DNA of 64,000 nucleotides. It comes from Mesorhizobium sp. CA14. Its GTDB lineage: Bacteria; Pseudomonadota; Alphaproteobacteria; Rhizobiales; Rhizobiaceae. Below are positions 17,265-25,801 of the stretch, one piece after another. Position 1 is the stretch's first letter, and each line of letters begins with the position of its first letter. The stretch covers positions 45,049 through 109,048 of the forward strand of contig NZ_JAIUHR010000022.1 in the NCBI RefSeq assembly GCF_020165195.1, given 5' to 3'. A model generated the notes under the pieces. It worked only from the letters and a program-made list of their open reading frames with translations, was not told where the DNA came from and made no database searches. A program made the position numbers and the translations under genes.

Positions 17265-17603
17265 GTGAGTTTCTGGGGACTGGCGCAGCTCGGCATTTCG
17301 ACCGTGATGTTCTTGCTGGCGGCGATGGCGGCCAAGCAATGGGGGCTGGCGCCGAGCTTGGCCAAGCTGCTTTTGACGCTGGCGCTCTACTCGGCCGGCA
17401 ATCTGATCATGCTGAGGCTGGTGCGCGAATTCGGCATGTCGGTGTCGTTCAGCTTGTCGGCGGTGATCCAGCTTGTCGCGGTCAATGTCGTGGCGATCGC
17501 CTTTTTCGGCGAACGGCTCAACGCTCTCCAAGCGACCGGCATGGTGCTGGCGATCGCCGCCGTCGCGCTGATCACGCTCGGGCCCTATATTCAGCGGCTA
17601 TAG
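17265..17603 (+). CDS. small SMR/EamA-like membrane transporter
   Basis: The 112-residue protein has about four membrane helices and the C-terminal pattern IAFFGERLNALQATGMVLAI, shared by small multidrug resistance and EamA half-size proteins. I chose GTG at 17265 because AAGGGGA lies about 8 bases upstream and it starts directly before the first helix; a longer frame from 17151 adds a charged, non-conserved leader. The PAP2 gene begins 17 bases after its stop. The role could be export of small cations or undecaprenyl-linked amino sugars; the substrate is not known. Confidence 0.7.
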   Translation: MSFWGLAQLGISTVMFLLAAMAAKQWGLAPSLAKLLLTLALYSAGNLIMLRLVREFGMSVSFSLSAVIQLVAVNVVAIAFFGERLNALQATGMVLAIAAVALITLGPYIQRL

Positions 17604-17620
17604 CGGGATCAAAGGCTCGC

Positions 17621-18322
17621 ATGAAATCGATCGTCGACGCGCTCCTCAACAGGTTGGAATTCCCGGTGCTGCTGGCCGGGCTGGTGATCGCCGGCGGGCT
17701 GTGGGGCCTGGTGGAACTCATGGAGCTGGCGCGCGCCACGACCCCGCACGCATTCGACACGGAAATCCTGCTCGCCTTCCGCCATGCCGGGCAGCCGGAT
17801 AGCCCGATAGGCCCGCCCTGGCTGGAGGGCGCGGTGCGCGACGTCACCGCGCTCGGCAGCACCACTGTGCTGGTGCTGATCACCACGGCGACCATCCTCT
17901 ATCTGCTCTTGATCCGCAGACCTTCGACAGCGCTGTTCATGTTCGCGGCGGTGGCGGGCGGGCAAGTGCTTTCGAGCCTGCTCAAATTCGAGGTCGACCG
18001 GCCGCGGCCCGATCTCGTCTCGCATCTCGTCAACGAGACGTCGCTGTCCTTTCCGAGCGGCCACGCGATGCTGTCGGCGGTGACCTATCTGACGCTCGGT
18101 TCCTTGGCGGCCCGCTTCCTGCCGGACCGCAGGACGAAAGTCTTCGTGCTTTGCCTCGCCGTGCTCACAACCGTGTTGGTAGGCGCCAGCCGCGTCTATC
18201 TCGGGGTGCACTGGCCGTCCGACGTGCTTGCCGGCTGGTGCGCCGGCTTTGCCTGGGCCATGCTGTGCTGGCTTGCGGCCCGGCTGCTGCAGCGACGCAA
18301 GATCGTTGAAGATTGCGAATAG
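17621..18322 (+). CDS. PAP2 superfamily phosphatase, membrane-bound
   Basis: The 233-residue membrane protein has the three PAP2 phosphatase motifs: KFEVDRPRP (KxxxxxxRP), FPSGHAML (PSGH) and SRVYLGVHWPSD (SRxxxxxHxxxD). It has about five helices. PAP2 enzymes remove phosphates from lipid or undecaprenyl pyrophosphates at the outer face of the inner membrane. It follows the small transporter closely, so the two may act on the same lipid-linked substrate; that link is inference. Confidence 0.9.
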   Translation: MKSIVDALLNRLEFPVLLAGLVIAGGLWGLVELMELARATTPHAFDTEILLAFRHAGQPDSPIGPPWLEGAVRDVTALGSTTVLVLITTATILYLLLIRRPSTALFMFAAVAGGQVLSSLLKFEVDRPRPDLVSHLVNETSLSFPSGHAMLSAVTYLTLGSLAARFLPDRRTKVFVLCLAVLTTVLVGASRVYLGVHWPSDVLAGWCAGFAWAMLCWLAARLLQRRKIVEDCE

Positions 18323-18350
18323 CCAACGTCTCATCCATACTAAATGATGC

Positions 18351-18379
18351 TTGAAACATCACTATGCTTGTATTATACA
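18351..18379 (+). promoter_or_regulatory. possible sigma-70 promoter of XRE gene
   Basis: TTGAAA (18351-18356) and TATACA (18374-18379) are separated by 17 bases, 34 bases before the start codon of the small XRE gene. Confidence 0.5.
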
Positions 18380-18413
18380 TTGATATCGCAGACTCAGACA
18401 AAGGTTCTGGCCG

Positions 18414-18683
18414 ATGATCACTGCTGCGCAGATGCGCGCCGCAAGGGCATTGGCCGGTATCGACCAGCGGACCCTTGCCGAGCGCGCCGGCGTTTCGCTT
18501 CCGACGATACAGCGTATGGAAGCGAGCGAGGGCGTTGTGCGAGGCGTCGTCGACACGCTGATGAAGGTCATCCATGCCCTCGATGAGGTCGGGGTGGAAT
18601 TGATCGGCGAGAACCAGACCAGCGAACGCGGCGGCAGGGGCGTACGCCTCAAGGCCACCGTGGCGCAGAACCCGCAGGGCTGA
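18414..18683 (+). CDS. small XRE-family helix-turn-helix protein
   Basis: The 89-residue protein is little more than an XRE/Cro HTH domain: MITAAQMRAARALAGIDQ, then TLAERAGVSLPTIQRMEAS (split as TLAERAGV and LPTIQRMEA). A short helical segment follows and the tail is basic. Such single-domain proteins are common in rhizobia next to transporters; here the SulP gene follows on the same strand after about 130 bases. The target is unknown. Confidence 0.85.
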   Translation: MITAAQMRAARALAGIDQRTLAERAGVSLPTIQRMEASEGVVRGVVDTLMKVIHALDEVGVELIGENQTSERGGRGVRLKATVAQNPQG

Positions 18684-18816
18684 GCCGCAACCGCATCCGC
18701 CTCGGGAACCTTTGCCGGTTTTTCGGGCAGCGATGCGGCGTCGCAACGATTTATCGCGACGGCGACCGCCGACACCCAGCCGACGATCCCGCCGCCCTGT
18801 GGAGCGGAAGCAGTTC

Positions 18817-20538
18817 ATGGATCAGGTGCGGCGGGCAATTCACCACCAAGCACGGCCGACCTTCGCCGAACTGTTCACACCAAAGCTGGTGACTGTGCTG
18901 CGCGAGGGCTACCACCTCAAGCAGCTGAGGGCGGATGTGATCGCCGGCCTGACAGTCGCCATCGTGGCGTTGCCGCTGTCGATGGCGATCGCAATCGCAT
19001 CGCATGTGGAGCCCGAGCGCGGACTGTTTACGGCGATTATCGGCGGTTTCATCGTCGGCGCGCTTGGCGGCAGCCGTTTCCAGATCGGCGGGCCCGCCGG
19101 CGCCTTCATCGTGGTCGTGGCCTCGACGGTCGACCGGCACGGTGTCGACGGACTGATCCTGGCAATGCTCATGGCCGGCGTGTTTCTGCTCGCGGCCGGC
19201 TATCTCAGGCTCGGCGCCTCTGTGAAGTTCATTCCCTATCCGGTGACGGTGGGTTTCACCGCGGGCATCGCCGTCATCATCCTGTCCAGCCAGTTGCACG
19301 ACCTGTTCGGCCTGACGCTGCCGGGCAAGGAGCCAGGCGACCTGCTGCCGCGGCTTATCGCGCTCGGCAAGGCGGCCGGAACGGCAAATCCGGCCGCCAT
19401 TGCGCTCGCCGCCCTGACGATAGGGATCATCGTGGCCATGAAGCGCTGGCGCCCTTCGTGGCCGGGCCTCCTGATCGCGGTGGCGGCGGCCTCGCTGGCG
19501 ACGACGCTTCTCGGTCTTCCCGTAGAGACGATCGGAACGCAATTCGGCGGCATTCCGCGAATGTTGCCGGATCCGACTTTACCGGCGCTCGATGTGCAGA
19601 AGCTCGTCTCCGTGGTACCCGACGCCATTTCCTTCGCGCTGCTCGGAGCGATCGAATCGCTGCTTTCCGCCGTGGTCGCGGACGGTATGACCGGACGACG
19701 GCACCGGTCCAACTGCGAACTGGTGGCACAGGGCATCGCCAATATAGGCTCGGCGCTGTTCGGCGGGATCTGCGTGACTGGACTGATCGCGCGCACGGCG
19801 ACCAACATCCGCGCCGGCGCGCATGGACCGTTGTCGGGAATATTCCATTCCGCCTTCCTGCTGCTGTTCATGCTGGTGGCTGCGCCGCTTGCCAGCTACA
19901 TCCCGCTGGCGGCGCTCGCCGGTGTGCTGGCCACGGTGGCCTGGAACATGGTGGAGAAGCCCGCCTTCCTGGCGCTGATCCGATCGTCCTGGGGCGACGC
20001 CCTGGTGCTTCTGGTCACCTTCGGACTTGTCATCTTCCGCGACCTCACCACCGGCATCGTGGTCGGCTTTGCCTTGGGCGCTCTGCTGTTCATCGGGCGG
20101 ATGGCGCGTTCGGTCGAGGTGGAGGCCCATGTCCCGCCGGTGACGGAGGACCGCGCCGACGCCGCAAATGGCGGGCGCGTTGCCTATGACTCCGCCGCCG
20201 CCACCGATCCGGATACCGTCATCTATCGCATATCGGGGGCCTTCTTCTTCGGCGCGGCGGCAACGATCGCGACCGTGCTGGACCGTATCGCCGACCAGCA
20301 CAGGAATTTCATCCTCGATTGCTCGGCTGTGCCCTTCCTCGATTCGACCGCGGCAAACGTCATCGAAAGCACCGCGAACAACGCAAGGCGCGCCGGAGGA
20401 CGCTTCATCATCGCGGGCGCCTCGTCGCAAGTCAGACGCACTTTGATAAGCCATGGCGTCAAGCGGCCGCTGGTGACCTATGCAGCCTCGATCCGTGACG
20501 CGCGGGCGCAACTGGACGCAAAAGCGGAGACGGCGTAG
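18817..20538 (+). CDS. SulP/SLC26 family anion transporter with STAS domain
   Basis: The 573-residue protein starts with a short cytoplasmic segment, then 10-12 membrane helices including GLTVAIVALPLSMAIAIAS and GGSRFQIGGPAGAF (the conserved N-terminal SulP region). A C-terminal STAS domain (about 455-570) contains ILDCSAVPFLDSTAANV. SulP proteins transport sulfate, bicarbonate or related anions. The ATG at 18817 has a GGAG/GGAAG sequence upstream; an in-frame ATG at 18712 would add a non-conserved basic leader. Substrate is not determinable here. Confidence 0.9.
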   Translation: MDQVRRAIHHQARPTFAELFTPKLVTVLREGYHLKQLRADVIAGLTVAIVALPLSMAIAIASHVEPERGLFTAIIGGFIVGALGGSRFQIGGPAGAFIVVVASTVDRHGVDGLILAMLMAGVFLLAAGYLRLGASVKFIPYPVTVGFTAGIAVIILSSQLHDLFGLTLPGKEPGDLLPRLIALGKAAGTANPAAIALAALTIGIIVAMKRWRPSWPGLLIAVAAASLATTLLGLPVETIGTQFGGIPRMLPDPTLPALDVQKLVSVVPDAISFALLGAIESLLSAVVADGMTGRRHRSNCELVAQGIANIGSALFGGICVTGLIARTATNIRAGAHGPLSGIFHSAFLLLFMLVAAPLASYIPLAALAGVLATVAWNMVEKPAFLALIRSSWGDALVLLVTFGLVIFRDLTTGIVVGFALGALLFIGRMARSVEVEAHVPPVTEDRADAANGGRVAYDSAAATDPDTVIYRISGAFFFGAAATIATVLDRIADQHRNFILDCSAVPFLDSTAANVIESTANNARRAGGRFIIAGASSQVRRTLISHGVKRPLVTYAASIRDARAQLDAKAETA

Positions 20539-20547
20539 GCGCCCTGC

Positions 20548-21474
20548 TCAAACGGTCGCTTCGATCGGCTCGGCAAGCTTGGGGCTGGCTCGTGCGGCGA
20601 TCAGGCAGCCGGCGACGATGAGACATGCGCCCGCCAGCGTGGTCCAGGCCACCTTCTCACCGAAGAAGAACCAGCCAAGCGCGATCGCCCAGATGAAGGC
20701 CGAGTACTCTGTCGGGATGAGATATTGCGCTTCGGCACGGGCGTAGGACCAACTCATCAGGAATTGGCCGGCGAGTGACAGCATCGCAACGCTTGTCAAG
20801 GGAAGCCAAAGTTCTCTCGGCAGTGCAACGGCAAGCCAGGGCGCCGCGCAACCCAAGATGATCCCGACGAAGACATTCTGGAACAGCATGATCTCGACCG
20901 GCTTGGCCAGAAGCGCCTGTCGCCGGGCGAGGATCAGATTGTAGCCGTAGAAGACCGTCGATACGAGCACGGCGACCGTGCCCAAAAGCGCATCTTGCGA
21001 ATGGCCTGCCTGCCCGAACTGGCCGGCCAGTATGATCAAGACGCCCGCGATGCCGGCCAGCGACGCCCACACCGCCTGCCGCCTTATGCGCTCGCCCAGC
21101 AACAATGCGGCGAGGAAAAGCGCAAACAACGGCGCGACGAAGCTCAGGCCTATGGCCTCGGCGAGCGGCAGCCTGGCGAGACCCCAGAAGAACGAGACTA
21201 GGACGATGCCGACAATGACGGCGCGCAGCGCGTGCAGACCGAGCACCGGGAGGGTCGGTTTCGAGCGTGGCCCCGTCGACCAGGCCGCGCCCGCTACCAC
21301 GGTCGCGACCATGCTGCGCCATAGCACCGTATTGTAGACGCCGACCGCGATGACCAGCGACTTCATCGCCGCATCCATGCCCGACAGCAGGAAGATCGCC
21401 AGCGCGCAGACGAGCACCGGGATCGTCGGGGAAAGGGCGCCGTTCAGGCTGGATGTCTTCACGGCTTCGCTCAC
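20548..21474 (-). CDS. EamA/DMT family exporter
   Basis: About 308 residues with ten membrane helices in two EamA repeats. Recognisable parts are LSGMDAAMKSLV in the first helix, PLAEAIGLSFVAPLFALFLAALLLGE (split: AEAIGLSFVAPLF and LLLGERI), and the second repeat AFIWAIALGWFFFGEKV. Members export amino acids or metabolites. The start is inferred as GTG at 21472-21474; an in-frame ATG far upstream at 21651 would add a basic, unconserved leader. It converges on the SulP gene with only 9 bases between stops. Confidence 0.85.
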   Translation of the reverse strand: MSEAVKTSSLNGALSPTIPVLVCALAIFLLSGMDAAMKSLVIAVGVYNTVLWRSMVATVVAGAAWSTGPRSKPTLPVLGLHALRAVIVGIVLVSFFWGLARLPLAEAIGLSFVAPLFALFLAALLLGERIRRQAVWASLAGIAGVLIILAGQFGQAGHSQDALLGTVAVLVSTVFYGYNLILARRQALLAKPVEIMLFQNVFVGIILGCAAPWLAVALPRELWLPLTSVAMLSLAGQFLMSWSYARAEAQYLIPTEYSAFIWAIALGWFFFGEKVAWTTLAGACLIVAGCLIAARASPKLAEPIEATV

Positions 21475-21647
21475 ATGACGGATTGCCGCCGAATAGTCCG
21501 GAGCGGGCGGCGAAACCAGATGGCAGCCGCCACCGACATGGCGGTCCAATGCCGAGCGGCGAGGCGAAAAATTAGCCTCGCCGCTGCAGTGCCGAGATGC
21601 AAAACGCTGTCCCGCCGGCTTTGCAATGCTTCTCCGCCGCGACATGC

Positions 21648-22505
21648 TCAATCCAGTGACAGCGCCGCGACCTCGCCCTCGCCCATCAGCGGCATATAGA
21701 TGGTCGCCTTACCGTCCGTGCCGATATCGGCGCTGCCCGGCTTGAACTGCGCTATCACCGTCGGCGCGCCGCCGGGCTTGTAGCTGTAAAGCGTGCCGGT
21801 CATGTAGGCGGTGGCGTAGATGGTGTCGCCAATGGCGATGACGCCGTCTAGATCGGCGAATTTTTGGGCGCCGGGCAGCGGCGTGATCTTCTTCGTGGCA
21901 AGGTCGACCGACAGCAGGCCGCCGGGCTCGGCGGTGCTGAAATCGGCCTTGTTGATGCCCTTGCCCCAGGACGCGACGATCAGCCTGCCGCCATTGGCGA
22001 ACACGCCGTTCGGCGAGGCGAGCAGCGCATCCTTGACGAACAGTTCCGGCGCGTCCCCGTCGATGCGGTAGATCGTGTCGGCCAGCATGTCGCTGACATA
22101 GACCTTGCCGGCGCTGTCGGCGGTCATATCGTTGAGAAACACGGCGCCGGGCACATTGATGGTCTCGACCAGTCTGCCGCTGGCGAGATCGACGACGCGG
22201 ACCTTGGTGATATCGGCGGCGTAGAGCCTGCCGCCGGCGATCGCCATGCCCTTGGGCGCGTCCATGCCGTCCACCCAGCGGCGAGAGATGACCTTGCCGT
22301 CCATCGACAAGAGCGACAGGTAGCCATTGCCGTCCACCGCGCCGGGATTGCCGACGATGTTGGAGACGACGATGCGGTTGTGGGCGGCATCGACAAGCGC
22401 GGATTCCGGCTGCTCGAAGCCGGTGGCGCGCCAGAGCTCGCCGGCCTGCGCGGCAGATATGACGGAGACAGCGGCGAAGGCGGCCGAAGCAATGAGATAT
22501 TTCAT
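21648..22505 (-). CDS. exported SMP-30/gluconolactonase-like beta-propeller protein
   Basis: The 285-residue protein has a signal peptide (1-22, ending AAQAGE) and six-bladed propeller repeats typical of SMP-30/strictosidine-synthase-like proteins: FEQPESALVDAAHNRIVVSN, FLNDMTADSAGKVYVSD and LLASPNGVFANGGRLIVASWG. It is probably a periplasmic lactonase-like or binding protein. The ATG at 22503-22505 directly precedes the signal peptide. It is divergent from an XRE-type regulator that may control it. Catalytic metal ligands could not be assigned with confidence. Confidence 0.8.
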   Translation of the reverse strand: MKYLIASAAFAAVSVISAAQAGELWRATGFEQPESALVDAAHNRIVVSNIVGNPGAVDGNGYLSLLSMDGKVISRRWVDGMDAPKGMAIAGGRLYAADITKVRVVDLASGRLVETINVPGAVFLNDMTADSAGKVYVSDMLADTIYRIDGDAPELFVKDALLASPNGVFANGGRLIVASWGKGINKADFSTAEPGGLLSVDLATKKITPLPGAQKFADLDGVIAIGDTIYATAYMTGTLYSYKPGGAPTVIAQFKPGSADIGTDGKATIYMPLMGEGEVAALSLD

Positions 22506-22545
22506 GGATGCTCTCCTGTGATGATGGCGGAGAGCTATGCTTCTC

Positions 22546-22580
22546 GATACTTTCCGGGAAGCCGGAACGAGACTAGTATC
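22546..22580. promoter_or_regulatory. inverted repeat in SMP-30/XRE divergent region
   Basis: GATACT (22546-22551) and AGTATC (22575-22580) are perfect inverted 6-mers 23 bases apart in the 113-base gap between the divergent genes. A regulatory site is possible but the arms are short. Confidence 0.3.
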
Positions 22581-22618
22581 GCAGTTCAATACGAATTCGC
22601 GCGAACGAGGTGCATTCC

Positions 22619-23404
22619 ATGAACGGTCCGATCTTCGAGGCGCTGAAACGGACGTTGAAGGCCAAGGGCCTGACCTATCGGACACTGGCCGAGCGCATGG
22701 GCGTTTCCGAGCCGACGGTGAAGCGCATCTTCCATGAGAAGAACTGCAAGCTCGACCGGCTGATGGAGATCTGCGCCGCGGCGGATGTCGAGCTGGAGAA
22801 CGTGCTCGGCGCGATGAACCGCGGGCCGGGTCCGGCCAACCGCGTCGCGCCGGAGATCGAGCGCCGGCTGGCGGCGCGGCCGGCCCTGCTCTTCGTTTTC
22901 GTCATGCTGTCGGAGAAGTTCACGCCCGAAGGCATCATGCGCTCGCAAGGCCTGAGCGAAGCCTCGATGTTTCTCTATCTGCGCGACCTCGAGGAGCTCG
23001 GGCTGGTGGCGCTGGGGCGCGGCCTGTCGGCAAGGCTACTGGTCGACGCGCCGATCCAGTGGGATTTCGAGGGGCCGCTGAAGCCGCATTTCGAGATGAC
23101 CAACAAGAACTTCATCGGCTGGGCGATCGGCCATATGGAGCAGGCCGCGACCTTCATCAGCTTTTCCAGGCGGATGCGGCCCGAAACGGCGGAAATGCTG
23201 CGCCGCGAGGCCGACGAGCTCGCCGAACGTGCCAGGCTGCTTGCTCATCACGACCAGCACACCACGCCCGAGGACCAGCTCACCGGCTACAAGTGGACCT
23301 TCGCCTTCGGCGCGACGCCGTTCCCGGCGATCATGCCGATCGGGCCGCATCCGAGGGATGCGGGCGCCAGGGCGGCGAAGGAGAAACGGGCGTTGCCGGC
23401 GTAA
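22619..23404 (+). CDS. XRE family transcriptional regulator with C-terminal sensor-like region
   Basis: An N-terminal HTH (residues 8-60; TYRTLAERMGVSEPTVKRIF) is followed by about 200 residues. These include a region around LEELGLVALGRGLSARLLVD that resembles a second winged-helix, and an amphipathic helix-rich C-terminus. GAGG at 22607-22610 supports the ATG at 22619. It is divergent from the SMP-30-like gene. Related proteins in proteobacteria are annotated simply as XRE regulators. The C-terminus is followed immediately by a family A repeat. Confidence 0.85.
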   Translation: MNGPIFEALKRTLKAKGLTYRTLAERMGVSEPTVKRIFHEKNCKLDRLMEICAAADVELENVLGAMNRGPGPANRVAPEIERRLAARPALLFVFVMLSEKFTPEGIMRSQGLSEASMFLYLRDLEELGLVALGRGLSARLLVDAPIQWDFEGPLKPHFEMTNKNFIGWAIGHMEQAATFISFSRRMRPETAEMLRREADELAERARLLAHHDQHTTPEDQLTGYKWTFAFGATPFPAIMPIGPHPRDAGARAAKEKRALPA

Positions 23405-23417
23405 CGGAGCGCCTTTT

Positions 23418-23591
23418 CCTTCTCCCCTTGTGGGAGAAGGTGGATCGGCGCGCAGCGCCGAGACGGATGAGGGGTGTTGGAAGAAATGAGGCGATAATGA
23501 GCGGCGCGTCCCGTGGCTCGAAAGTCCTTGCCAAGCTGGAGCACCCCTCATCCGGCCGCTTCGCGGCCACCTTCTCCCACAAGGGGAGAAG
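23418..23591. repeat. palindromic intergenic element, family A, copy 2
   Basis: Outer arms CCTTCTCCCCTTGTGGGAG and CTCCCACAAGGGGAGAAGG are inverted copies; inner arms include GGATGAGGGGTG and CACCCCTCATCC. It lies between the convergent XRE and CHAD genes and may terminate both. Confidence 0.85.
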
Positions 23592-23603
23592 GTCAGGGCG
23601 GCG

Positions 23604-24536
23604 TCACGCCGCCTTCGCTTCTTCCTGGGGTCCGGCGAGATCGTCGCGCGCCTTGCGGGCCAATCTTTTGGCCGAGCGCTTGGGGCTGTCGCCGAACAGG
23701 TCGGCGGCATCGGCAAGGCAAGCCTTGGTCAGGCTCTTTTCGGAGCGCTTCAACAGCTTGCGCAGAAGCCTGGTCTCGTCGGCGGGGCCGAGCGGCTCGC
23801 CTTCGGCATCGAGCAGCGCGCGCATGACGAAGACGTCGTGCAAATCGCCAAGCTCTTCGCCCAGTTTGTCGACCGCCTTGCGGCGGCCCTTGATCGGCGT
23901 CGGCCATAGGCGGCCGAGCAGCGACAGATGCATGCTGTGCGTCTTGGCCGCCTTGCGCAGATCGTGGAAATCGTCGGCCTCGCCGCGCGAGCCGGCCTTG
24001 TCCAGCGCCTTCCTGCCGCGCCGCAAGGTGGCGCGGGCGCCCTCGGCCAGGATATCCGCCGCCTGCTCGGGCTGATCGGGCAAGGCCAGCCTGTCGATGC
24101 GTTCGAGGCCTTCCCGGCAGGCAGCTATGGCCGCATTGATGGCGGCGTCGAGGCCGGGACCGGCATGGAGCTCGTGCTGGCGCAGCACCAGCCGTTCGCG
24201 CACGGGGTCGAGACCGCCGCCTGCGGATTGTTCCGGAAAGGCATCGGCCAGACGATCGATAGTCTCGATGAGAGCGGTCGCCTCGCGTGGACCGGCAAGC
24301 AGCGCCGACACCTGCTTATAGCATTCATTTTCGGTGTGACAGAACGGTTCGTCCCCGGAACGAACCAGGCGCAGCAAGGCGCGCACGTTCTTCAGCCGCT
24401 TGCGGCATTTGTGCAGCCCCTGCTCCGGCTTCTCGCGCGCCATTTCAAGATGGCCGAGCGCCTTGCCGATCTCGTCGGCCAATATGCGCCTGACCTCGCC
24501 GGTCAGAGGCAAGCGCGGATCGATGCGGAAGCTCAT
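23604..24536 (-). CDS. CHAD domain protein
   Basis: The 310-residue helical protein has CHAD hallmarks: conserved histidines in a helical bundle, GLHKCRKRLKNVRALLRLVR (split as GLHKCRKRLKNVRAL), DFHDLRKAAKTHSMHL and LGDLHDVFVMR. CHAD domains bind inorganic polyphosphate and are paired with CYTH enzymes. It overlaps the CYTH gene by four bases (ATGA), so the two are co-translated. A polyphosphate-related role is inferred from the family. Confidence 0.92.
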   Translation of the reverse strand: MSFRIDPRLPLTGEVRRILADEIGKALGHLEMAREKPEQGLHKCRKRLKNVRALLRLVRSGDEPFCHTENECYKQVSALLAGPREATALIETIDRLADAFPEQSAGGGLDPVRERLVLRQHELHAGPGLDAAINAAIAACREGLERIDRLALPDQPEQAADILAEGARATLRRGRKALDKAGSRGEADDFHDLRKAAKTHSMHLSLLGRLWPTPIKGRRKAVDKLGEELGDLHDVFVMRALLDAEGEPLGPADETRLLRKLLKRSEKSLTKACLADAADLFGDSPKRSAKRLARKARDDLAGPQEEAKAA

Positions 24537-25006
24537 GCGGCGATCTCCGGAATCCCCCCGAGGGCCAGCGACGCGTTGTAGAACCTCGACTCGCCGGTGA
24601 CCTCGCGATCGAGCCAGTCGGGCAGCATTTCGTCAGATACGTCCTCCGGCGTCTCCAGCTCCGCGATCACCAACCCCGCGAGCTTTCCGCCGAAAACATC
24701 GACTTCATAGAGATAGCCGCGGTGTCTAACATGGTGGCGTGTCTTCTCGATGACACGTCCGACGGCAAAGGCCATCAATTCCTCGGCCTCGGCAAGTGGG
24801 ATGGAGTATTCGAATTCGTCACGCTCGCGCGCCCTGTCGCCGAACTTCAGCGTCAGCTTGGCGGAGCGCTCATCGCTGATGCGCACACGCACCGTTCGGC
24901 CGGGCTGTGCCGCGACATAGAACTGCCGAATGCGGATCTCCGCCTCGACCTCATCGCGCCAGGCGGAACTGGAGACCAGGAACTTACGCTCGACTTCCTT
25001 GCCCAT
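24533..25006 (-). CDS. CYTH domain protein (triphosphate tunnel enzyme)
   Basis: The 157-residue protein begins MGKEVERKFLV, with the ExExK motif (Glu4, Glu6, Lys8) of CYTH triphosphate-tunnel enzymes. Alternating charged strands follow (RIRQFYV, TVRVRISDE, KLTLKF, RDEFEYSIP, YEVDVFGGKLAGLVIAELE), as expected for the eight-stranded tunnel. Members hydrolyse inorganic triphosphate or act as class IV adenylate cyclases; with a CHAD partner the former is more likely. It is divergent from the CecR-like gene. Confidence 0.92.
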   Translation of the reverse strand: MGKEVERKFLVSSSAWRDEVEAEIRIRQFYVAAQPGRTVRVRISDERSAKLTLKFGDRARERDEFEYSIPLAEAEELMAFAVGRVIEKTRHHVRHRGYLYEVDVFGGKLAGLVIAELETPEDVSDEMLPDWLDREVTGESRFYNASLALGGIPEIAA

Positions 25007-25061
25007 GGCCGCGCACTAAAGCCTGTGAGGGTCGCGAAGGCAAGCCGACTCAGCGTCAAAT

Positions 25062-25090
25062 TTGACTTTAATCAATCGATTGATTAAATA
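25062..25090 (+). promoter_or_regulatory. cecR-like promoter overlapped by perfect palindromic operator
   Basis: TTGACT (25062-25067) and TAAATA (25085-25090) are 17 bases apart. A perfect 22-base palindrome with half-site TTTAATCAATC spans 25067-25088, lying exactly between and over both hexamers, which is a classical TetR repression layout. The expected transcription start falls at about 25096-25097, that is, at the ATG. Confidence 0.7.
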
Positions 25091-25096
25091 CGATGC

Positions 25097-25801
25097 ATGA
25101 ACAAGCAGCCGCACGCAAAGAGGCATCAGCGCGAAGCCACCACCGCCGACCAAACGCGCGCGGCGCTGGTGCATGCGGCGCTCAAGCTGTTCGGACGCCA
25201 GGGTTTCGATGGCACCTCGACACGCGAGATCGCGGCCGAGGCCAAGGCCAATATCGGCTCGATCGCCTACCATTTCGGCGGCAAGGAAGGCCTGCGCGCC
25301 GCCGCCGTCGACTTCATCGTCGAAACCATCCAGGGCATCGCCGGCCAGGCGCTGGGCGCGACCCAGGCGGCCGCCCCGGCAAACCCGGACGCTGCGAGAG
25401 CACAGCTTTTCGCGGCACTTGAGCGGATGGTGGGCTTCGTCGTGGCTAGTCCGCAGGCCGGCGAGATCGTACAATTTGTACTTCGCGAGCTCTCGCATCC
25501 GACTGCCGCGCTCGACCGCATCTATGCCGGCGTGTTCGAGCCGACGCACCGGCGGCTGTGCCAGATCTGGGAGCAGGCGACCGGCGAACCGGCCGAGAGC
25601 GAAGCGACCAAGCTCACCGTTTTCACGTTGATCGGCCAGGCCATCTATTTCCGCATCGGCCGCGAGGCGGTGATGCGCCGGATGGGCTGGCGCGGAATCG
25701 GCAATGAAGAGGCCGCCAAGGTGGTGGCGGTCACGACCGACAACCTCAGGGCAATGCTGGCGGCGCGCGATGCACGCGCCGGCAAGAAGGGCAAATCATG
25801 A
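25097..25801 (+). CDS. TetR/CecR-like transcriptional regulator (DUF1956)
   Basis: The 234-residue protein has a TetR HTH (FDGTSTREIAAEAKANIGSI, split as TSTREIAAEA and NIGSIAYHFGGKEGL) and a C-terminal domain resembling CecR/YbhI-type DUF1956. In E. coli, CecR represses the adjacent YbhG-YbhFSR exporter, and the same order (regulator, HlyD, ATPase, permease) occurs here. It overlaps the HlyD gene by four bases. The palindrome directly upstream is the expected operator. No ribosome binding site is visible before the ATG, compatible with a leaderless start. Confidence 0.9.
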   Translation: MNKQPHAKRHQREATTADQTRAALVHAALKLFGRQGFDGTSTREIAAEAKANIGSIAYHFGGKEGLRAAAVDFIVETIQGIAGQALGATQAAAPANPDAARAQLFAALERMVGFVVASPQAGEIVQFVLRELSHPTAALDRIYAGVFEPTHRRLCQIWEQATGEPAESEATKLTVFTLIGQAIYFRIGREAVMRRMGWRGIGNEEAAKVVAVTTDNLRAMLAARDARAGKKGKS

